From: Haloglycomyces albus DSM 45210
GTDB taxonomy: Bacteria > Actinomycetota > Actinomycetes > Mycobacteriales > Micromonosporaceae
Assembly: GCF_000527155.1 (NCBI RefSeq)
Contig: NZ_AZUQ01000001.1
Location: forward strand, 1,733,615 to 1,797,614
DNA length: 64,000 bases
Reading direction: 5' to 3'
Both the position numbers and the translations under genes were made by a program. The notes below the pieces were generated by a model. That model worked only from the letters and a program-made list of their open reading frames with translations, did not search any database and was not told the origin of the DNA. Positions 54,700 to 63,704 of the stretch are shown here, in pieces; the stretch's first letter is position 1; each line of letters opens with the position of its first letter.

Positions 54700-55460
54700 G
54701 CGCCGCCCTCCGCTGAGACGCCGGCCAGATCGAGCAACTCCACCCGACGATCCCCCTTCACCAGGGGTGCCGCCTCGGCCGGATCGGTGGGGCCGTCTCC
54801 GAACGAGGGACAGTAACGCGCCAGGGTACAGGCCCCGCACGCGGGTTTACGCGCCTGGCATACGCGCCTGCCGTGGAAGATGATCCGGTGACTGAACATG
54901 GTCCACTCCGATTCGTCCAGCAGCTCGCGCAGGTCGAACTCCACCTTCACCGCGTCCGAGTTCTCGGTCAAACCCAGTCGGCGGGTAATCCGCAGCATAT
55001 GCGTATCGACGGTGATTCCCGGAAGACCGAAGGCATTGCCCCGAATGACGTTCGCGGTCTTACGGCCGATACCCGGCAGCGCGGTCAACGCCTTGAGATC
55101 CGACGGAAGCTCCCCGTCGTACTTCTCCACCAGAGCCCGGCACATCCCGATGATCGACTTCGTCTTATTGCGGTAAAAACCCGTCGGACGGATCAGCTTC
55201 TCGACCTCCTCCGGATCGGCGGCGGCGTAGTCCTCCGCCGAACGGTAGCGGGCGAACAGGTCCGGGGTCGTCTTATTGACACGCACGTCCGTGCACTGAG
55301 CCGACAGGATCGTGGCGATCGCCAGTTCCAGGGGGTTCGAGTAATCCAACTCGCAATGGGCGTCCGGATGCGCCTCGGCCAGCAGTTTATCGACGGTGCG
55401 CGCCCGGCGTTTTCTCGCCAGGTCGGTTTCGGTTCCATTCTTGGCAGCAGCAGCGGTCAC
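54696..55460 (-). CDS. nth: endonuclease III
   Basis: The 254-residue protein has the helix-hairpin-helix [17 protein letters not shown] with catalytic Lys and TVDTHMLRI with catalytic Asp. The iron-sulfur motif is complete (C-x6-C-x2-C-x5-C in [17 protein letters not shown]). It is a DNA glycosylase/lyase for oxidised pyrimidines. It heads the nth-tlpA-NUDIX-marP operon. Confidence 0.97.
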   Translation of the reverse strand: MTAAAAKNGTETDLARKRRARTVDKLLAEAHPDAHCELDYSNPLELAIATILSAQCTDVRVNKTTPDLFARYRSAEDYAAADPEEVEKLIRPTGFYRNKTKSIIGMCRALVEKYDGELPSDLKALTALPGIGRKTANVIRGNAFGLPGITVDTHMLRITRRLGLTENSDAVKVEFDLRELLDESEWTMFSHRIIFHGRRVCQARKPACGACTLARYCPSFGDGPTDPAEAAPLVKGDRRVELLDLAGVSAEGGA

Positions 55461-55519
55461 AGAGCCAGTTTACGCGAAGCACACGACCTTGATAAGGCCG
55501 TGATAACCACTTCATACGC

Positions 55520-56617
55520 CTACGATCCCGCGCCCGACACGGCCCTACGCCTGGGACGCAAGCACACCGCCGTGACGACCAAAAACCCGACGGCCAGCCC
55601 CGAAGCGAGCAATTCCACCATCCCCATCCGCCGAGCCGACGAGGACACGCCCCCGGGGCCGAACGCCGCCGTGTCGGACTCCAGGGCCGCCGGAATGTCC
55701 AGCATCCCCGACCCCAGGTCGGCGGGCCCACCGGTCGCGCTCGCCAGCAACATATGACGTAGTTCGGCGACCCCCGCCTGCGGATGGGCCTCCCGTAGCA
55801 AGGCCGCCGCTCCCGACACGAGGGCGGTGGAAAACGACGTTCCCGTCGCTCGCCGGTATCCGCCGTCGGGAGCCGGAACCCGTAGTTTCGCCGACGGTGC
55901 GGCCAAATCCGCGGCTTCGCCGGTGACGGCGGTGGGCCAGCGCTCGCCGTCGGGGCCTACACCGGTAACGGCCACGGTCAGCGGGTCGCGGCCCGGGTAC
56001 CAGATTTCGGAGTCTCCGCTGCCGTCGGAGTTTCCGGTGCAGGCAATGACCAGGACGCCGTGGTTGTCGGCGTATTCGAGCGCTTCGGCGAGAGCGTAGG
56101 TGGAGCGACTGCCTCCCAGGGACAGGTTGATGATGTCGGCGTCGTTCTGTACGGCCCATTCGATGGCGGTGGCGACCGTGGTGGCGTCGTGGTATTTGTT
56201 CTCATCGTCAAGCACTCGCACCGGTAGAACGGTGGCGTCGGGGGCCACGCCGGGGGTGGGGGAGTCCCGTTGGGCGGCGATGAGTCCGGCGATCGCCGTT
56301 CCGTGGCCGACCGGGTCGTGGTGTCCGAGGCGCTGCGCGGGTCGATGTTGTGAGTCCGAAGCGGGTACGTATGAGAGGCCGTCTGTGACGTTCGGAGCCA
56401 AGGCGGGGTGCGTGGCGTCGACGCCGGAATCGATGACCGCCACCGTCACGTCGTCACCGGTCGCGTGTTCCCAGGCGGTTTCGGTTCCGATGCGGTCGTG
56501 GTGCCACGATTGCAAGCCGTTCGAGTGAGCCGCGCTCGGAGCCAGGACCACGAGGTACATCGATGCTACGATGAGGCAAAGGACCGCCGACCACAATGAC
56601 GACGACGTCGTCGCCAT
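55520..56617 (-). CDS. mycosin-like S8 protease with C-terminal anchor
   Basis: The protein has 365 residues from ATG 56617; the frame is open to 56773 and starts near 56719 are possible. A signal peptide ends around residue 31 (SAAHS). The triad is Asp63 (VIDSGVD), His105 (GHGTAIAG) and Ser261 (GTSFSTA), with Asn196. A transmembrane helix (about 331-353) and a basic tail (RPRRR) end it. This is the layout of mycosins (MycP), the proteases of type VII (ESX) secretion. No EccB, EccC, EccD or EsxA/B genes lie in view. Confidence 0.87.
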   Translation of the reverse strand: MATTSSSLWSAVLCLIVASMYLVVLAPSAAHSNGLQSWHHDRIGTETAWEHATGDDVTVAVIDSGVDATHPALAPNVTDGLSYVPASDSQHRPAQRLGHHDPVGHGTAIAGLIAAQRDSPTPGVAPDATVLPVRVLDDENKYHDATTVATAIEWAVQNDADIINLSLGGSRSTYALAEALEYADNHGVLVIACTGNSDGSGDSEIWYPGRDPLTVAVTGVGPDGERWPTAVTGEAADLAAPSAKLRVPAPDGGYRRATGTSFSTALVSGAAALLREAHPQAGVAELRHMLLASATGGPADLGSGMLDIPAALESDTAAFGPGGVSSSARRMGMVELLASGLAVGFLVVTAVCLRPRRRAVSGAGS

Positions 56618-57076
56618 GGCCCCACCGTGGTGCGGTCGTCGACGTCGGGTGCGTGAGGGCCGCGTTCCAGCGAGGCCGTACACCAACCGACGCAGCATTA
56701 CCTGCAGTGTCCGCATCATCCACATAATGTAGGGATGGTGGCACGAAATGTGCCGCAACGGCGGTAATGACACGAATTCGGTTTACGGTTTTGTGACACT
56801 CCCCCGCCCGAGGTAATACGTGCAAGGGTGTCACGCTAACGTGACCGAAGCACGCGATAAAATGAAGTCCCCTCGACAACCTGGCCTATTCGGAGACCGA
56901 TTCACATGATCCAGAGATAAGAGTGCAGAGTGACTTAGTACGCCTACACCGCTGCGCACCATCTGGTGGATCCCGAGATGAACGGACTTCACGGTAGGAA
57001 CGACAGCCATAAAGATGCGGTGTGTACGGCTCCAGTTCTTTAGGACCGCGAAAGGGAAGGAATAAGCGGGACACCA
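56618..57076. promoter_or_regulatory. divergent region with nested palindromes
   Basis: GTGACAC at 56793-56799 and GTGTCAC at 56828-56834 are inverted copies. The second overlaps the palindrome GTCACG-CTAA-CGTGAC at 56830-56845. These look like paired operator sites between the mycosin gene and the SseB-like gene. No small gene is called. Confidence 0.45.
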
Positions 57077-58750
57077 ATGTGGGAACCTAGCAATGAAATC
57101 GAACACCGACTGCGGGAAGCGTTGAGAGCAGAGGACCAGGAAGGCTACTTTTCCATTCTCTCTCAAATCGAACTGCTTCTCCCGGTATCCCAAGACGACC
57201 CCTCCGGCGTCAACGCTTCCTGGGCCACCTGGACAAGCGATGATCGCACGCATGTTCTCGCATTCACTTCCGAGACGGCCATGAACGCCTGCCTGTCAGG
57301 AGGTGCGGGGCCCGCCAAACCGCACCGCTTGCCCGCTTTGGCGGCGGCGTGGCCCAATGAGCAGTGGTGGTTGGCGGTCAACCCCGGACTTCCCATCGAA
57401 GGCTACCTTCCGGCCTGGTTCGTTTCCGAACTCTCGTCCAGTTCACCGCCTCCTCAACCGGCTCCGGGGCCGCCGGCTCAGCAGCCCAACCCCGGCTTCG
57501 GCGGTTCGGGTATCGCCTCCGACGCGTTCGGCAATCGCTCGGGGCCGCCACCCGCCGACGACCGCCTCATGATGCCGCCCGCGCCGCATTCACCGGATCT
57601 TCCCCCCACTGCGGTCAGCCCCAGTGACCAACAACGACCTCCGGCACCTCCACCCGAGGGCGGGCTGCCGCGACGCCAACCCGCCACGGAGATGGATCCC
57701 ACCAACCTGCCCGGGCCTCCGCCGAATCAGGCTCCGGCTCCATCGCCCGCACCGGCGGCCACGCCGGCCGCTCCCGGCGGTAATGCCGATCAGCTCAGCG
57801 AACTGACCGGCGCGGCGGCCGAAGAGGCGCTTACCTCCGCTGCGACCAGTGGGGACACCTCGGCGTTTCTCATGGCCCTCATGCGGACGACCGTGCTGCT
57901 TCCCGTACCGGACACCGAAGTGGCGGCCATGCGCGTGGGCGATCCCAACTTCCGGTGGGACTCCGACATCGTCGACGGCATTCACGGCATCACGGTCTTC
58001 ACCACCAAGGAACGACTGATCGAGCGCATGGGAGAGCGGCCGTACGTGACGGTGCCTTTCGGTTGGCTCGCCCAGCACTGGCCGGGGCATCAGTACGCCC
58101 TGTACGTCAATCCGGGAACCACCGCCGGGGCCAATATGCCCGGCGCGGAAATCGGCTCGCTCATCAAATGGGCCAAAGCAAAAGACCTCCTGGAGTTCTC
58201 CAACCGTCTGGAACGCTCCCACTCGGAGGCCGCCGCCGCGCAACGGCAACGGGAACAGCAGAAACGCCAACCTCGTTCCTGGGTGAAACTTCTACCGCAC
58301 CATCAGGTTCCGTACTATCTGGAACGCGGTTACGACCGCGTGGCCGGACACATCACCTTGGCCGAAGACGTCGCCGGATACACCTCACCGGCCGGGCTGT
58401 ACTCGGGACTGCAGTTGGACTACAACACCAACTCCGATTTCCACCCCAGTGACAACGAAGCGCACGTCATTCGGTGGGTCGGCTATCGGACGGCGCTGTA
58501 CAGTCCGAGCCACGAGAAGGCGAACGGAATTCGGGTGTATTCGGTCCATTCCATTCACCTGCCGCACGGGGCGACCATGTTGCGCCTGAACTCCACGGGC
58601 GAGGCCACCGAGGTCGCCACGTTCGACGCCGACCGGCGTGCGTGGATTCCGGTGGGGCCGTCCGGACCGGCGGCTCTGGAATCCGCCCCCGCTTCGGGCG
58701 CGGGCCACACACTCGACCAGCGTCAGGCACAACAGTGGGGAGGAGTCTAA
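57077..58750 (+). CDS. double SseB-domain protein
   Basis: The 557-residue protein contains two SseB-like N domains, about residues 5-120 and 240-370. The repeat is visible as LLPVSQDD with WWLAVNPGLPIEGYLPAWF and LLPVPDTE with YALYVNPGTTAGANMPGAE. A Pro-rich linker of about 110 residues joins them. The C-terminal 170 residues include VPYYLERGYDRVAGHITLAEDV. SseB domains occur near type VII secretion genes in actinobacteria, where the role is unclear. The mycosin gene next door supports that link. Confidence 0.82.
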   Translation: MWEPSNEIEHRLREALRAEDQEGYFSILSQIELLLPVSQDDPSGVNASWATWTSDDRTHVLAFTSETAMNACLSGGAGPAKPHRLPALAAAWPNEQWWLAVNPGLPIEGYLPAWFVSELSSSSPPPQPAPGPPAQQPNPGFGGSGIASDAFGNRSGPPPADDRLMMPPAPHSPDLPPTAVSPSDQQRPPAPPPEGGLPRRQPATEMDPTNLPGPPPNQAPAPSPAPAATPAAPGGNADQLSELTGAAAEEALTSAATSGDTSAFLMALMRTTVLLPVPDTEVAAMRVGDPNFRWDSDIVDGIHGITVFTTKERLIERMGERPYVTVPFGWLAQHWPGHQYALYVNPGTTAGANMPGAEIGSLIKWAKAKDLLEFSNRLERSHSEAAAAQRQREQQKRQPRSWVKLLPHHQVPYYLERGYDRVAGHITLAEDVAGYTSPAGLYSGLQLDYNTNSDFHPSDNEAHVIRWVGYRTALYSPSHEKANGIRVYSVHSIHLPHGATMLRLNSTGEATEVATFDADRRAWIPVGPSGPAALESAPASGAGHTLDQRQAQQWGGV

Positions 58751-58752
58751 CG

Positions 58753-59115
58753 ATGCGGGACGGATACATCGCACGGTGGAAAGGCGTCGAGTACGACTCC
58801 AGTCCAGACGGCATGCACGTTCGCCTCTATTCGCCGACCCCGGGCGAAGGCTTTGTACAGATCGAAGAAAACCGCTACCGCCGCGGCCTTCCGCTGGAGG
58901 AGCTGGACGATTTCTTCTACGTCCGCACCACCGCGCGGTGGCGTGGGGAGTCGTTCTACGTACTCGGGGAAAACGGTAACTGGATGCGGTTGGAATACAC
59001 CGGAAACGATCCGAACGCCGTCGGCATCCTCGGCCTGGAGACCTATGACGTGGGCGTTTACCAGGTATGGGCCCCACGAGAGGAAATCACCGACATCGCG
59101 GAGGAATACATCTAG
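58753..59115 (+). CDS. small acidic protein of unknown function (120 aa)
   Basis: The protein starts two bases after the SseB-like gene ends, so the two are co-translated. It is rich in Trp, Tyr and Glu and looks all-beta (ARWKGVEYDSSPDGMHVRLY, WRGESFYVLGENGNWMRLEY). It has no signal peptide or membrane segment. I do not recognise the family; it is probably a partner of the SseB-like protein. Confidence 0.85.
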   Translation: MRDGYIARWKGVEYDSSPDGMHVRLYSPTPGEGFVQIEENRYRRGLPLEELDDFFYVRTTARWRGESFYVLGENGNWMRLEYTGNDPNAVGILGLETYDVGVYQVWAPREEITDIAEEYI

Positions 59116-59135
59116 CTCGGCGACTCACATCGTAG

Positions 59136-59167
59136 GGAGCGGGAAGAGGTCTTCCCGCTCCATTTTT
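59136..59167 (+). terminator. terminator after the SseB-like operon
   Basis: GGAGCGGGAAGA (59136-59147) pairs with TCTTCCCGCTCC (59150-59161), followed by TTTTT at 59163-59167. Confidence 0.93.
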
Positions 59168-59297
59168 ATGCCATAAAACGGGAATTTATGCACGTGAACG
59201 GTCCCGTCGCGAAAATAGCAGGGGGGTGTTAACACATCAATTTCGAGACGTAGTAGTCTAGAATCAATCCAACTAGCCGACCGGTAAGTTCACTGAC

Positions 59298-60947
59298 ATG
59301 AGTTCACAGATTTTTGACCTGGCCGACCGATACATCGGCGAACTGCTCACTCGCAGCCCCATGATGTCCGCACAGCTGGGCATCGACTGCGACCGCGACG
59401 TCGAAGACCTCGGTCCCGAGAGCAAACGCGAGAAGGCCGACCTCGATCGCCGTTCCCTCGCCGAGCTCAACGAACTAACCGCACACAGTGCCGCGGACGA
59501 ACGCGCTCGCGTACATATGCGTGAGCGTCTGGAAGCGCAGATCGCCGCCTTCGATTCGGGAGAGTGGATGCGTGACCTACGGGCACCGTTCGGAACCATG
59601 CTCATGATCGTCGGACACTTCGACGCGCTGCCGAAAGAGACCGCCGACGACTGGAAGCGGATCATCCGGCGCGCCAACGGAGTGAACGAAACTCTACGAA
59701 CCTACCGCGACACCTTGAACGTAGGGTTGGCGGAGAATCGACCGGCCTCGCGTCGCCAGGCCCTCGAAATGGCCGAACAGGCACGCAACTACGTGGCCGG
59801 ACGGACCTTCGACAAACACCTGGACGCCTACGGCGACGGAGACCTCCGCGAGGAACTGACCCAGGCGTTCGACGCCGTATACCGCGCGTTCGAGGACTTC
59901 AGCACCTACCTGGAGAAGGAATACGCCCCCGGTGCCCTAGACGCCGACGGGGTGGGAATCGAGCGCTACCAGGTCGCCGCACGCCTCATGACCGGATCCG
60001 ACCTCGACCTGCGCGAGGCCTACGACTGGGGCTGGGAAGAACTCCACCGCATCGAAGCCGAAATGGAGGCCGAAGCCGAACGGATCCTCCCGGGAGCAGG
60101 GCTCGACGAGGTTATCGATCACCTGTACCGCACCGAAGTCGTCGAAGGCCTGGACGCGTATCGCGCCTGGCTCGAAGAGACGCACGAGCGGGCCTTCGAA
60201 AAGCTCGACGGGGTTCACTTCGACATCGACCCCCGGCTGCGCGAACTCGACATTGAAATCCAAACGGACTCCAGCTCCGGAGCGGCCTCCTACAGCCGAC
60301 CGAGCGAAGACCTGAAACGTCCGGGCAAGACCAACTGGCCGGTTCACCGACGGGACGTGTTCCCCGTCTGGGACGAACTGACCACCGTCTTCCACGAAGG
60401 CGTACCCGGACACCACCTGCAGATCGGACAGCTGCGCGTGGTGGGAGACAGCATCTCGCGATTCTCCAAAACCAATATGCCCAGCGCCTACACCGAAGGC
60501 TGGGCCCTGTACGCCGAGCGTCTATGCGATGAGCTGGGCTGGTTCGAAACGCCCGCCACGCGACTGGGCATGTTGACCGGATCGGCGACCCGCGCGGCCC
60601 GAGTGGTCATCGACATCGGCCTGCACTGCGGCTTCGAGATCCCCGGTGCCGAAGCCGAGCGACACGGTGCGGAGTGGAACTTCGACGTGGCGCTGGACTT
60701 CCTGATCAACCGCGGCCGCATCGCACCCGATCGCGCTCGCCCCGAGATCGTGCGCTACGCCGGATGGCCGGGCCAGGCGATCACCTACAAACTGGGGGAG
60801 CGAGCCTGGTTGGCCGCCCGTGACGAAGCGAAACGCCTTCAGGGCGAGAACTTCGACCTCAAGGCCTGGCATACCAAGGCCCTCAACGCCGGTCCCGTGG
60901 GACTGGACAACCTGACCGCCGTCCTAGCGGACGTGACAAACGAATGA
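59298..60947 (+). CDS. DUF885 family metallopeptidase-like protein
   Basis: The 549-residue protein matches DUF885. Near residue 375 it has VFHEGVPGHHLQIGQ and further on SAYTEGWALYAERL. These motifs supply a zinc-site-like His-Glu...His-His and a downstream Glu. The family is thought to act as cytoplasmic or lipid-anchored peptidases. No signal peptide is seen here. It is transcribed alone and closed by two hairpins. Confidence 0.9.
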   Translation: MSSQIFDLADRYIGELLTRSPMMSAQLGIDCDRDVEDLGPESKREKADLDRRSLAELNELTAHSAADERARVHMRERLEAQIAAFDSGEWMRDLRAPFGTMLMIVGHFDALPKETADDWKRIIRRANGVNETLRTYRDTLNVGLAENRPASRRQALEMAEQARNYVAGRTFDKHLDAYGDGDLREELTQAFDAVYRAFEDFSTYLEKEYAPGALDADGVGIERYQVAARLMTGSDLDLREAYDWGWEELHRIEAEMEAEAERILPGAGLDEVIDHLYRTEVVEGLDAYRAWLEETHERAFEKLDGVHFDIDPRLRELDIEIQTDSSSGAASYSRPSEDLKRPGKTNWPVHRRDVFPVWDELTTVFHEGVPGHHLQIGQLRVVGDSISRFSKTNMPSAYTEGWALYAERLCDELGWFETPATRLGMLTGSATRAARVVIDIGLHCGFEIPGAEAERHGAEWNFDVALDFLINRGRIAPDRARPEIVRYAGWPGQAITYKLGERAWLAARDEAKRLQGENFDLKAWHTKALNAGPVGLDNLTAVLADVTNE

Positions 60948-60968
60948 AGACCTTATTCTCTAGGGGGA

Positions 60969-61040
60969 ACTGCCTGGGTATCTGGGATTCCCAGGCAGTA
61001 GAAAGGCGCCGACTTCTGGTCCTTTGGTCGGCGCCTTTCA
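60969..61040 (+). terminator. two tandem hairpins after the DUF885 gene
   Basis: ACTGCCTGGG (60969-60978) pairs with CCCAGGCAGT (60990-60999). AAAGGCGCCGAC (61002-61013) pairs with GTCGGCGCCTTT (61027-61038). The second, with its short T-run, is the better terminator and may also serve the convergent CHAD gene. Confidence 0.85.
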
Positions 61041-61063
61041 TTATGTCCAAAACAGCGAAGAAT

Positions 61064-61927
61064 CTAACTCCATGATGAAATAAGTTCGTTGACCGTTATC
61101 TGAATATCGTCGCCGACCCGATGCAGATCCTGCTTCTCCAGCTCGGCCAAGGAAGCAGTGAGCTCATCGGCCCGAGCCTTACCCGGCAACCGCAGCAGCC
61201 AGGTGCGGGCCACATTGATCTGGCGGTAGTCGTTGAGATCGTCATGGAGCCGTCCAGCGGAATGCGCGATATCGGCCACCGCCGTACCCAGCACGTCCTG
61301 CGCCGCCTCGGCAAGGAACCGAGTCTCCCGGGCCGATTGACGAGTCAATTCCCGAGCGGCGTTGATATCGGCCGCATGGGACATCTTGGCGTACGTGTCC
61401 AGCAGATGAGTGCGCGAACGACTGATGATGTCCATCAGGCTACTGGCGGGGCGCTCGCCGTCGGGAGTCAGTTCCGGATGGTCGGAAAACATGCGTACCC
61501 GTGCCAACAGGGCCGCGACCCAGGTTTGCTCACATATCCGTTCGATGTCGTGGTAGGAATCGCGGCGTTCTTCCAGCAAGGTGGAATACCAGCTGGGATA
61601 GTGGTCCGAGTCGACCGACAGCTGCTCGAACCGATGAGCGAAATGCTCGGCCAGCGTCTCCAGCTCCTGTGTTCGCTTCATCGTATTAAGAAGCTGCTCC
61701 AGCTGCGGACCCGCCAAGGGGACGGTGACGAAAAGATGCCGGTAACCACGGATGGCGGTGCGCACTCGATAGATGTTGGCGCGCGTGTCGGCGGCCGAAT
61801 GCGGCTGTGCTCGGAGAGTGTCGGCCAAGGCGGTGTTCAAGCCGTCTATGTGATCACCGATGTAGTCGGCGATGACCAGACCCGCCGGCGTGACGGTGGG
61901 AGTTTTGAGCGTGGCGGTAGCAGACAT
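61064..61927 (-). CDS. CHAD-domain protein
   Basis: The 287-residue all-helical protein carries a CHAD domain. Conserved basic residues fall in VRTAIRGYRHLF, and the helix pattern continues to the C-terminal ELEKQDLHRVGDDI. CHAD domains bind inorganic polyphosphate. No CYTH (triphosphatase) domain is fused or adjacent, so this is a stand-alone polyphosphate-binding protein by inference. Confidence 0.88.
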   Translation of the reverse strand: MSATATLKTPTVTPAGLVIADYIGDHIDGLNTALADTLRAQPHSAADTRANIYRVRTAIRGYRHLFVTVPLAGPQLEQLLNTMKRTQELETLAEHFAHRFEQLSVDSDHYPSWYSTLLEERRDSYHDIERICEQTWVAALLARVRMFSDHPELTPDGERPASSLMDIISRSRTHLLDTYAKMSHAADINAARELTRQSARETRFLAEAAQDVLGTAVADIAHSAGRLHDDLNDYRQINVARTWLLRLPGKARADELTASLAELEKQDLHRVGDDIQITVNELISSWS

Positions 61928-62049
61928 GGCGGTTCCTCATTCAGTGGTTCTACTGCTGATCTTAAGGCACAAACGGGCCTTATGGTGCGGCTTCGGTGGT
62001 ACCGGGTTCGCTGTGCGGTGGCAATACGCGATCGTGGTCGCGGGCCGTT

Positions 62050-62904
62050 TTACGGCAGGGCCCGCGAAATGGCCTCGCGCAACGACAGGCTCGGACGATG
62101 GATCAGGTCGGTCAAATCGCTGGAGACGGAATCCAGATCTCCACGTGCGATACCGGCGTCGCGGTCGGATTTCATGGACGCTACTTCCAACGACAGGCCC
62201 TGGTCCTGCAAGGCATCGGTGAGGGCCTCCGGATCGAGTTGTTCGAAGTTGACCGTCGTTCCGGACAGGCGCGTCAGCATTTCGGCGAATTCTTGATAAG
62301 TGAAGGGTTCGTCGCCGGCAAGCTCGAAGGTCCGATCGATCCCGTGATCTTCGGTGAGAAGAACCGCCGCCGCCTCGGCGATATCGTTGCGGGAGGCCGC
62401 CGCGATGCGCCCCTTGCCCGCCGCGCCCAGCATGGTGCCGGTCTTGAGGTAGTGCGGAATATAGTGCGTGTAATTCTCCAAATACCAGGTATGGCGCAGG
62501 AAGAGGTGGGGGATGCGGTTTTCCTTGATCAGCTGTTCGGTACCGACGTGCTCGGTGGCCAGCGCCATCATATTCGTATCGGCGTTGAGGATCGACAGGT
62601 ACAGCAGGAGACCGACACCCTCGTATTTGGCCGCTTCGACGACGTGTTCGGCCTCTATCAGGCGTTTGCCGATGTCGGGGGCGGGGACGAAGAGCAGTTT
62701 CTCCACGCCTTTGATCGCGGCGTGAACGGTGGCCGCCTCGTTGTAGTCGACGCGACGAGTGGCGACGCCCTTGTCCGCGACGGCGGATTCGGAGTCGGGA
62801 TCTTGCACCAGGGCGATGATGCGTTCGGCTGGAACCCCGCGTTCCAGTAGGTTGTCTATGGTCAACGACCCGATAGGACTGCTGGTCACCGTTACACCGA
62901 TCAT
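62050..62904 (-). CDS. NmrA-like NAD(P)-binding oxidoreductase
   Basis: The 284-residue protein resembles the quinone oxidoreductase 2 (YtfG/QorB) and NmrA group: RIIALVQDPDSESAVADKGV, LFLRHTWYLENY, FELAGDEPFTYQEFAEML. The N-terminal nucleotide loop is odd: MIGVTVTSSPIGSLTIDNL lacks the usual Gly-rich TGATGxxG pattern. Cofactor binding may be weakened, and a sensor role like NmrA is possible. Confidence 0.8.
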   Translation of the reverse strand: MIGVTVTSSPIGSLTIDNLLERGVPAERIIALVQDPDSESAVADKGVATRRVDYNEAATVHAAIKGVEKLLFVPAPDIGKRLIEAEHVVEAAKYEGVGLLLYLSILNADTNMMALATEHVGTEQLIKENRIPHLFLRHTWYLENYTHYIPHYLKTGTMLGAAGKGRIAAASRNDIAEAAAVLLTEDHGIDRTFELAGDEPFTYQEFAEMLTRLSGTTVNFEQLDPEALTDALQDQGLSLEVASMKSDRDAGIARGDLDSVSSDLTDLIHRPSLSLREAISRALP

Positions 62905-63032
62905 GACGACCCCTCTCAGAATGAAGCATGGTTACGGTCACGATCAAATCACAATCGGTCGCCGCTGTTGGCCTAAAAGTCGACTTCGGTCGGCATATGC
63001 GGCCGTATCGTCCATTTCGTCGACTATGAAAA

Positions 63033-63066
63033 ACAGGGTTGTGCCCCCGATGGAACACAACCCTGT
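63033..63066 (-). terminator. terminator after rdgB
   Basis: ACAGGGTTGTG (63033-63043) pairs perfectly with CACAACCCTGT (63056-63066). On the minus strand a T-run (63028-63032) follows, and A-runs on the other side suggest it can work both ways. Confidence 0.9.
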
Positions 63067-63087
63067 AATGAAAAATATTCTCAGTGT

Positions 63088-63687
63088 TTATCGCGCCAAC
63101 GCCTGCGCCAAGGCGACGAATGCCTTACCTCTATGGGAGATACGGTTTTTCTCCTCCGAGGAGAGCTCGGCGCTGGTGACGTTCTCCGACGCTTCGTCGG
63201 GGTAGAACAGCGGATCGTAGCCGAAGCCGTTCGTTCCCTTCGCCGCTCGGCCCAGGCGTCCGGTCATCTCTCCGAAGAAGACCTCTTCGCCCCCGTCGGG
63301 TCGGACCAAAGCGGCGGCGCATACGAATCGGGCACCGCGATGCTCGTCGGGAATATCCGACATCTGATCCAGAAGGAGCCGGTTGTTCGCTTCATCGTCT
63401 TTCTGGGAACCCGCCCAGCGGGCCGACAGCACACCCGGCATCCCGTTCAAGGCGTCGACCGCCAGTCCGGAATCGTCCGCCACGGTCACCAAACCCGAAT
63501 GCCGGGCTCCGTCGCGGGCTTTCAACAGTGCGTTTCCCGAGAAGGTCAATTCGGTCTCGGCCGTTTCGGGAAACGACTCCACGTCGTTCAGCCCGACCAA
63601 TTCGACCTGAGCGGCTTCGGCCGACAGGATGTCGCGCAGTTCGGCGAGTTTCCCCACATTACGCGTGGCAAGAAGGATTTTCACCAC
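63088..63687 (-). CDS. rdgB: XTP/dITP pyrophosphatase (RdgB/HAM1)
   Basis: The 199-residue protein starts at GTG 63687 (a second GTG follows) behind AAGGAA. It has LLATRNVGKLAEL, TVADDSGLAVDALNG, VLSARWAG and GTNGFGYDPLFYPDE, the complete HAM1 set. It removes inosine and xanthosine triphosphates from the nucleotide pool. It lies 17 bases after rph in the usual rph-rdgB operon. Confidence 0.97.
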   Translation of the reverse strand: MVKILLATRNVGKLAELRDILSAEAAQVELVGLNDVESFPETAETELTFSGNALLKARDGARHSGLVTVADDSGLAVDALNGMPGVLSARWAGSQKDDEANNRLLLDQMSDIPDEHRGARFVCAAALVRPDGGEEVFFGEMTGRLGRAAKGTNGFGYDPLFYPDEASENVTSAELSSEEKNRISHRGKAFVALAQALAR

Positions 63688-63704
63688 AGATTCCTTTTCG
63701 ATCC

